A stretch of 64,000 nucleotides of DNA, from assembly GCF_030063445.1 (NCBI RefSeq), contig NZ_JASITD010000022.1, positions 1-64,000 on the forward strand, written 5' to 3'. The notes under the pieces are model-generated. The model was not told the origin of the DNA. It saw only the letters and a list, made by a program, of their open reading frames with translations, and ran no database searches. The DNA comes from Hymenobacter sp. H14-R3 (GTDB taxonomy: Bacteria; Bacteroidota; Bacteroidia; Cytophagales; Hymenobacteraceae). The translations under genes were made by a program, and so were the position numbers. Positions 58,883 through 64,000 of the stretch are shown piece by piece (the first letter of the stretch is position 1; each line of letters starts with the position of its first letter).

Positions 58883-60715
58883 CTAGTCATCACTCAGGCG
58901 GTTCCACCAGGTTTTCTTGAGGATGCTAATCACGATAACCAGCACGACGACTACCACGGCCAGCGGCACGTGCTTGCTCAACATCACGTACATGGGCAGG
59001 ATGGTGAGGCAAAGCTGCGCGATGATGCCCAGCACGATATTGAATGCGTTGCGCTTAAAGTTGCGGTTGGGCTGAAAGGTGGGGTCCTGCGCCTGCACCT
59101 CGGCCAGCACCGGGCCCCAGATACCCCAGGGCCGCACCGTGCGGTAGAAATTGTGCAGCACCGCCGGCTCGGTGGGCGGCGACATATAGGTGCCGATGAT
59201 AGAGCCCGCCAGCGAAATGCCGAATAGCAGCGGAAACCAATAGAGCAGGTTAGGCGCATCAATGAAGAAGCCGAAAAAGGCCGCCGACACGATACCCGCG
59301 GTCATGCCCACAAAAAAGCCCGTGGCGTTGAAGCGCCACCAATGCCACTTGAGCACGTTGGAGGCAATGTAGCCCCCATAAAGTGCTGATACGATGAATT
59401 GTAGCACCGTATTTACGTCCTTGGCCAGGAAGCCCAGCAGCACGCCCACGGCCACTACCAGCACCCCCACCACGTAGTTCATGGAAATGATGCGGCTGGT
59501 GCTGGCCTGTGGGTTCACATACTTCAGGTAGATGTCGTTGACCACGTAGGCCTGCGCCGCGTTTACGGTGCCGCTGAAGGTGCCCATGAAGGCGCCCAGC
59601 AGGCCGGTAAGCACCAGCCCGACCAGGCCGGCGGGCAGGAAATTGTTGATGGTAGCGGGCAGAATGCGCTCGAAGTCGATGGTGCCGGTGGCCGTGCGCA
59701 AGTCCATCTGGTGGTAGTAGAGCAGGCCCAGCACGGTGAGGCCGATGATGAGTGCGTACCGGATGGGCAGCAGCACAATCGAAACGAAGCCGCTCATCTT
59801 GCTGGCCTCCTCGGGCGAGCGGGTACTCAGGATTTTCTGCATGTCGTAGTTCGGCGCGGGGCCGGCCAGCGAGGCGAAGACGCCCTTAAAGGCCATCATC
59901 ATGAAGAAAATGCCGAACAGCGAGTAGCCATCGCTGGAAATCTTGCTGTTTACCTCCGGGATGAGCTTCGACCAGTCGAGCCCCAGGCGCCAACCAAAGA
60001 AGGGGTTGAACCAATCCTGCGGCACCGCCAACTCATTGCCTTGCAGCTTTATATACGCAATGATGGCAATGGCAAAGCAGGCCACCGTCATAATGCAGTA
60101 CTTGATGATATCACCCAGCACGATGCTGTGCATGCCCCCGATGATGGAGTAGAACATGGCGAAGAGCGTGAAGGTGATGCCGTACACGTGCGCCACGTAC
60201 TGCGGGGCCACATGGAAAGGAATGTAGCCGCTTATGTTGTTCCAGGGAATGAATATCTCGATAAACTTGCCCAAGCCCACGAACCCGTAGGCCAGAAAGC
60301 CCAGGCAGCTCAGCAGCGCGAAAGCGATAACGACCTGGTGCGAGGCCCACACGCCCGGTCCCTTGGTGCCGAAGCGCGTGGCCAGCCACTCGGCCCCGGT
60401 GCTGGCCCCCGAGCGCCGCAGCCAGCGCGAGAGGTACATCATCAGAAACACCTGGTTGAACACCGGCCAGAGCCAGGGAATCCAGATGCTTTTCATGCCG
60501 TACACGAAGCAGAGGCTCACCATCCACATGGTGCCGCTGATGTCGAACATGTCCGAAGCGTCGCTCAGGCCCAGCTTGTACCAGGGCAGCGTGCGGCCGC
60601 CCAGCATGTAGCTGTCCTTGTCCTGGCTCGATTTTTTGCGGTAGTACAGGCCAATGCACACCGTTGCCAGCAGGTAGGTGGCAATGATGAGAAAGTCTAT
60701 GGGGTGAAGCTTCAT
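58883..60715 (-). CDS. Sodium:solute symporter (SSS family)
   Basis: A 610-residue membrane protein with thirteen to fourteen hydrophobic helices: MKLHPIDFLIIATYLLATVCIGLYYRKKSSQDKDSYMLGGR is the characteristic N-terminus, with GRTLPWYKLGLSDASD and IIGGMHSIVLGDIIKY. The family couples Na+ to uptake of sugars and other solutes; related genes in mannan loci import mannobiose or mannooligosaccharides. The 117-base gap to GH130 contains a string of GCTAG/AGCTG inverted bits but no clear terminator. Substrate is inferred from context only. Confidence 0.93.
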   Translation of the reverse strand: MKLHPIDFLIIATYLLATVCIGLYYRKKSSQDKDSYMLGGRTLPWYKLGLSDASDMFDISGTMWMVSLCFVYGMKSIWIPWLWPVFNQVFLMMYLSRWLRRSGASTGAEWLATRFGTKGPGVWASHQVVIAFALLSCLGFLAYGFVGLGKFIEIFIPWNNISGYIPFHVAPQYVAHVYGITFTLFAMFYSIIGGMHSIVLGDIIKYCIMTVACFAIAIIAYIKLQGNELAVPQDWFNPFFGWRLGLDWSKLIPEVNSKISSDGYSLFGIFFMMMAFKGVFASLAGPAPNYDMQKILSTRSPEEASKMSGFVSIVLLPIRYALIIGLTVLGLLYYHQMDLRTATGTIDFERILPATINNFLPAGLVGLVLTGLLGAFMGTFSGTVNAAQAYVVNDIYLKYVNPQASTSRIISMNYVVGVLVVAVGVLLGFLAKDVNTVLQFIVSALYGGYIASNVLKWHWWRFNATGFFVGMTAGIVSAAFFGFFIDAPNLLYWFPLLFGISLAGSIIGTYMSPPTEPAVLHNFYRTVRPWGIWGPVLAEVQAQDPTFQPNRNFKRNAFNIVLGIIAQLCLTILPMYVMLSKHVPLAVVVVVLVIVISILKKTWWNRLSDD

Positions 60716-60758
60716 GCGGGAGTGGGGCGTGCTGGCAGCGCGGCGCCAGCACGGCTAC

Positions 60759-61886
60759 TTACAAATTCTTAGAATAGATTTTCAGCGGCGCTACCTGCTT
60801 TTCCAGCAGCACGCGCTTGTCCTGGGTGAAGGCCTTGAAATCGGCGGCGCTGGTCTGGCCGGGGTAGGGCGCGTAGTAGTGGTCGGGGCGGCCGTTGCGC
60901 CACACCAGCACGTAGCTCAGCTTGTAGTCCGCAATGATGGGCAGCAGCGTTTTGGTCCACCAGTCGGCGGTAGGCAGGCGCTCGAAGCCGGTTTCGGTGA
61001 GGGCGGGCAGCTTGCGGTGCTCGCGGGCCACCTGCGCCAGAATAGGCAGGTTGGTGGCCATTGTCTTTTTGTAGGCCGAGCCATCGCCCGAGTAGTAGGC
61101 ATCGAAGCCCAGCACGTCCACGTAGCCATCGCCGGGGTAGCGCGCCAGGTAGTGGGCCGGGGTTTCGACATCGGAGGGCGAGTAGCCGATGAGCAGGTTG
61201 TGCAGCTTCTTGGTATTGCGCAGGTAGTTGATAGTGAACTCGTAGAGCTGCTTGTACTCGGCGGCAGTGCAGTTCTTCTCGCCCCACCAGAACCACGAGC
61301 CGGTGTGCTCGTGAAAGGGCCGGAAAATAACCGGAATGGCCTCCCCCTTCGCGCCCTTGAGCGTACCCAGGAAGTTGCCCAGCCGGTCGAGGTACGTCAC
61401 GTACTTGGCGTGGTCGGGGCCGCCGGGCAAAATGTACTGCACGGTGCGGGCAGTATCCCAGGCGCTTTTGCCGTTGTGCGGGTTGTCGAGGTGCCAGCTG
61501 ATGGTGTTGACGCCGCCCTGCGCGTGCACCTGCTTGATGTACTCGCGGATTTTGGCAAACGGCACCGCGTCGAGGCTGCGGGCGCTGTCGAGCTCCACGT
61601 GGCCCAGCTCCCAGCCAAACACGGCGGGGTACGAGCCGGCCACGCTTTTCACGTCGGAGCGGCCGGGCTCCCCTATCCAGCGCTGGCCCTCGGGCGTGAG
61701 GCCGTAGGCCAGGTCATCCTGGTGGCCAAACATGACGCCCTTTTCCCGCAGCTTGTAGAGGTTGCTAAGCAGGCGCTTGGTTTCGGGGGTGGCGGCGGGG
61801 TCGGCGGGGGCCGCCTGGGCGTGGGCGCGGCCCGCCAGCAGGGCGGCGGCCAGGGCCAGGCCCAGCGTGAAGTAACGCGTATTCAT
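60759..61886 (-). CDS. GH26 beta-mannanase
   Basis: A 375-residue exported enzyme with signal peptide MNTRYFTLGLALAAALLAGRAHAQ. GH26 landmarks: HQDDLAYG, PAVFGWELGHVE, GVNTISWHLDNPHNG, VIFRPFHEHTGSWFWWG (acid/base glutamate) and LPALTETGFERL (nucleophile glutamate). It hydrolyses beta-1,4-mannan, likely releasing mannobiose as in the Bacteroides enzyme of the same locus. It starts 6 bases after the GH5 stop, on the same strand, and the symporter follows after 43 bases. Confidence 0.95.
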   Translation of the reverse strand: MNTRYFTLGLALAAALLAGRAHAQAAPADPAATPETKRLLSNLYKLREKGVMFGHQDDLAYGLTPEGQRWIGEPGRSDVKSVAGSYPAVFGWELGHVELDSARSLDAVPFAKIREYIKQVHAQGGVNTISWHLDNPHNGKSAWDTARTVQYILPGGPDHAKYVTYLDRLGNFLGTLKGAKGEAIPVIFRPFHEHTGSWFWWGEKNCTAAEYKQLYEFTINYLRNTKKLHNLLIGYSPSDVETPAHYLARYPGDGYVDVLGFDAYYSGDGSAYKKTMATNLPILAQVAREHRKLPALTETGFERLPTADWWTKTLLPIIADYKLSYVLVWRNGRPDHYYAPYPGQTSAADFKAFTQDKRVLLEKQVAPLKIYSKNL

Positions 61887-61892
61887 AGCTTA

Positions 61893-63191
61893 CTAAATGG
61901 TCTTGAGGTACTTGCCAATCACGGCCCAGGTCGATTTATCGGCATCAAACACCGAGTTCAGGCCTTGCTCCTCGCCGCCGGGGTCGCCCATGTAGGCGTC
62001 GCCGGCTTTCCAGAACACCTGGCCCGATATGGGCCGCGCCGTGCCCCCGAAGGCCCAGAAGTTGTAGCCCGCAATAATGGGGTGGTCCTTCATCATGCCA
62101 AACATGGCGGCGAAATACTCGTCGCGCAGCGCAGTGCTGGAGGCCGGGGTGAACACCTGCCCGTCGCGCGGCAGGCCAAACTCCTCAATTACCAGCGGCT
62201 TACCCAGCTTTTGGGCCACGGCCACATGGTTGTCCACGTAGGTCCTGGCCTTGGCAATCACCACGGGCATGCCCTTGGCCGTGGCCGTATCGCGGAACCA
62301 GCCCCAGTTTTTGGGCCAGATGTGGATGGTGAGGTAGTCGATGTTGGGGTCGGCGTGCACGCGCTCAAACACGTCTATCTTTCTATCCGAGGCGGCGTCG
62401 CCCTCGCTGCCAGTCGTTACCAAGTGGTTTTTGTCCAGCGACTTAATGAGGGCGGCCGTTTGCTGCATCCAGGTTTCGAAGGCCGGGGTGGCGGCCAGGG
62501 TCATGGGCCGGGGCTCGTTCATGATTTCCCAGGCCATAATGGCCGGGTCCTGCAAATAGGGCTTCTTGGTGATGGTGTTGGTGCGGCCTATCACGTAGCG
62601 GATATAGGTGGCTACCTGCGCTTTGCAGGGCTCGCAGGTAAAAAACTGCGCCACGTACTCCTGAAACTTATTCCACTCAAAAGTCGGGTCTTTGGGCATC
62701 GGGGTAGCGGGGTAGCCGTTCCACTCCAGGTACTGGCTGAGGCCGCCGCTCCACTCCCAGGTGTTGGTAAAGTGCAGCACGGCCTTCATCTGGCGCTTGT
62801 CCAGCTCGGCCAGCAGGTAGTCGAGCCCCACGGCAATGCGCTCGTCAAACTTACCCGGCGCAGTTTGCAGGGGCTGCTGCACGCGGTACTTGTAGCCGTT
62901 GCTCAGGCCCTCGGCCCCCACCATTACGCGCAGGTTGGTAACGCCCTGCTTTTTCAGAAAATCCAGCTCCTTGGTCAGACGGGCCTTGCCGGCCGGGCCC
63001 TGGGTGGCCAGCAGGCCGCCGTACCAGTAGTTGGCCCCGATGAAGCGGTAGGGCTTGCCGTTGAGGGTGAAGCCCGTGCCCTGCCGCCGCACAAAGCCGG
63101 CGGGCTGGGCAAAGGCGGCCGTAACGGCCAAGGCCAGCAAAGCTGCCAGCATAACTCGCAGGAGCAGGGCGTTTGGTAAGGTTGTGCGCAT
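61893..63191 (-). CDS. GH5 (subfamily 7-like) beta-mannanase
   Basis: A 432-residue exported enzyme, signal peptide MRTTLPNALLLRVMLAALLALAVTAAFAQ. GH5 motifs are clear: RFIGANYWYGG, NTWEWSGG (a loop typical of mannanases), WEIMNEPRP (acid/base glutamate) and LVIEEFGLPRD (nucleophile glutamate). The EEFGLPRD and NYWYGG features favour mannan endo-hydrolases of subfamily GH5_7. No anchoring lipobox or carbohydrate-binding module is visible. It lies between SusD and GH26, with only 6 bases to GH26, and likely acts outside the cell or in the periplasm. Confidence 0.93.
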   Translation of the reverse strand: MRTTLPNALLLRVMLAALLALAVTAAFAQPAGFVRRQGTGFTLNGKPYRFIGANYWYGGLLATQGPAGKARLTKELDFLKKQGVTNLRVMVGAEGLSNGYKYRVQQPLQTAPGKFDERIAVGLDYLLAELDKRQMKAVLHFTNTWEWSGGLSQYLEWNGYPATPMPKDPTFEWNKFQEYVAQFFTCEPCKAQVATYIRYVIGRTNTITKKPYLQDPAIMAWEIMNEPRPMTLAATPAFETWMQQTAALIKSLDKNHLVTTGSEGDAASDRKIDVFERVHADPNIDYLTIHIWPKNWGWFRDTATAKGMPVVIAKARTYVDNHVAVAQKLGKPLVIEEFGLPRDGQVFTPASSTALRDEYFAAMFGMMKDHPIIAGYNFWAFGGTARPISGQVFWKAGDAYMGDPGGEEQGLNSVFDADKSTWAVIGKYLKTI

Positions 63192-63285
63192 GGTAGTTGA
63201 CTAAGCCTAAAGGCCGCCCCTGGGCTGCTACTGCAACCAGCAAACAGGGACGGCCTTACCAGGAATTAATTTATATGATAACTAC

Positions 63286-64000
63286 TTACCAACCAGCATT
63301 TTGCGTTACCGATGGGTTGGCCAGTACTTCGGCCACGGGCAGCGGCACCAGCAGGGTGCGGGGGTCGCGGGCCTTGTTGATGTTCTGGCGCGAAACCCCG
63401 ATTTTATTCATTACCTGGAGGTACACGCCCCAGCGCTGGAGGTCGAAGCGGCGGTTCGACTCGAAGTGCAGCTCCTGGGCGCGCTCGGCCAGAATGGCGC
63501 TGCGCAGCTGCAATTGGCTGAGCTTGGAGGGGTCGAGGAGTGGGTCTTGGGCCACGGTCACGGCCTGGTTGGCGCGGCGGCGCACTTGCAGGTAGTACTT
63601 ACGGGCGTCGGGGGTGTTGCCGTTCAGCTCGGTTTCGGCCTCGGCGTAGGTCAGCAGCACATCGGCGTAGCGCAGCAGCGGGTAGTTGATGGGCGCCCGG
63701 TTGCCATCGTCGTTGAAGGGTGCCACGGGCTTGCCGGGCGAGTAGTACTTGAGAATCTGGGGCTTGTTGCTGTAGCTGGCCAGCGTGGTATCGCCCTTCA
63801 CCGGCGTAGCGCCCGGCTTGGTATTGATGGACACGATGCGGTACTTGGCCGAGTCGGCGCGCGGGAAGTAGTGGTAGTACTTCAGGTTGGGCTGCGACTT
63901 ATCGTAGGCCTCAAACCACACGTGCGTCACGCCCTTCTGAATGCGGTCGTCGAACTGGCCAAACTGGAAGTAGAAGTTGGGGTCCATCCAGAGGTAGGCC
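63286..64000 (-). CDS. RagB/SusD-family outer-membrane lipoprotein (C-terminal part; cut by window edge)
   Basis: The C-terminal part of a SusD-type glycan-binding lipoprotein, open to the window edge. Visible pattern: YPLLRYADVLLTYAEAETELNG, YLQVRRRANQAVT, LSQLQLRSAILAERAQELHFESNRRFDLQRWG and NPSVTQNAGW at the C-terminus. These are the landmarks of the SusD C-terminal region. SusD proteins sit on SusC TonB-dependent transporters and bind glycan before import. The locus therefore should include a SusC gene just outside the window. Lengths suggest about half of the protein is visible. Confidence 0.9.
   Translation of the reverse strand, partial: AYLWMDPNFYFQFGQFDDRIQKGVTHVWFEAYDKSQPNLKYYHYFPRADSAKYRIVSINTKPGATPVKGDTTLASYSNKPQILKYYSPGKPVAPFNDDGNRAPINYPLLRYADVLLTYAEAETELNGNTPDARKYYLQVRRRANQAVTVAQDPLLDPSKLSQLQLRSAILAERAQELHFESNRRFDLQRWGVYLQVMNKIGVSRQNINKARDPRTLLVPLPVAEVLANPSVTQNAGW

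Overview
The window is about 64 kb of GC-rich DNA from a member of the Bacteroidota, most likely a Hymenobacter-like genus of the Cytophagales. The reasons are the content and the signals together: a SusD-type lipoprotein in a mannan utilisation locus, a type IX secretion plug (DUF5103) protein, a large LptD-like protein, a kdp cluster carrying its own porin, and promoters with the TAnnTTTG -7 box typical of this phylum. I see no rRNA, tRNA or CRISPR array. The species assignment is inference.

Layout. (1) 1-2.4 kb is a decayed zone: the tail of an IS630-type transposase, remnants of two subunits of a xanthine/aldehyde dehydrogenase (FAD subunit, then molybdopterin subunit), and an IS5-type element whose transposase has two compensating frameshifts and a nonsense codon. 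(2) 2.4-18.2 kb is mostly housekeeping: a J-domain-like coiled-coil protein, acyl-CoA carboxylase beta subunit, an MCE/MlaD lipid-transport protein, N-acetylmuramoyl-L-alanine amidase, LptD, a 2H phosphoesterase, a beta-propeller lipoprotein, an AsmA-like protein and a YncE/phosphoesterase fusion. (3) 18.2-32 kb is a potassium block read leftwards: a NtrC-type sigma-54 activator, a 31-residue ORF, kdpF, kdpA, kdpB, kdpC, a porin, kup, a KdpD sensor module without kinase, and a separate membrane histidine kinase. (4) 32-52.8 kb is mixed: ABC-F protein, an AT-richer hydrolase/cupin pair, an M28 peptidase, the T9SS plug protein, a kaiB-kaiC pair, PPK2, a metallopeptidase, a MutM-like glycosylase, an aldo/keto reductase, SCO plus cytochrome c lipoproteins, SseB, DUF2062, YihY and a DbpA-like helicase. 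(5) 52.8-64 kb is a leftward mannan locus: SusD, GH5 and GH26 mannanases, a sodium symporter, GH130 phosphorylase, sulfatase, AGE-family 2-epimerase and a GH28-like protein.

How the genes fit. The mannan locus holds the set for the phosphorolytic route: mannanases release mannobiose, the symporter imports it, the epimerase makes mannosyl-glucose and GH130 phosphorylase yields mannose-1-phosphate and glucose. The kdp block holds a high-affinity K+ ATPase with a regulatory system in which KdpD is split in two and KdpE is apparently replaced by a sigma-54 activator. KaiC lacks the C-terminal segment that KaiA binds in cyanobacteria and has a proline at one of the two phosphorylation positions.

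A striking general feature is the number of long intergenic hairpins, with arms of about 13 to 60 bases, belonging to at least five small repeat families. They fill many gaps, including three gaps inside the kdp block. In one family the end of the repeat supplies the stop codons of three neighbouring genes.
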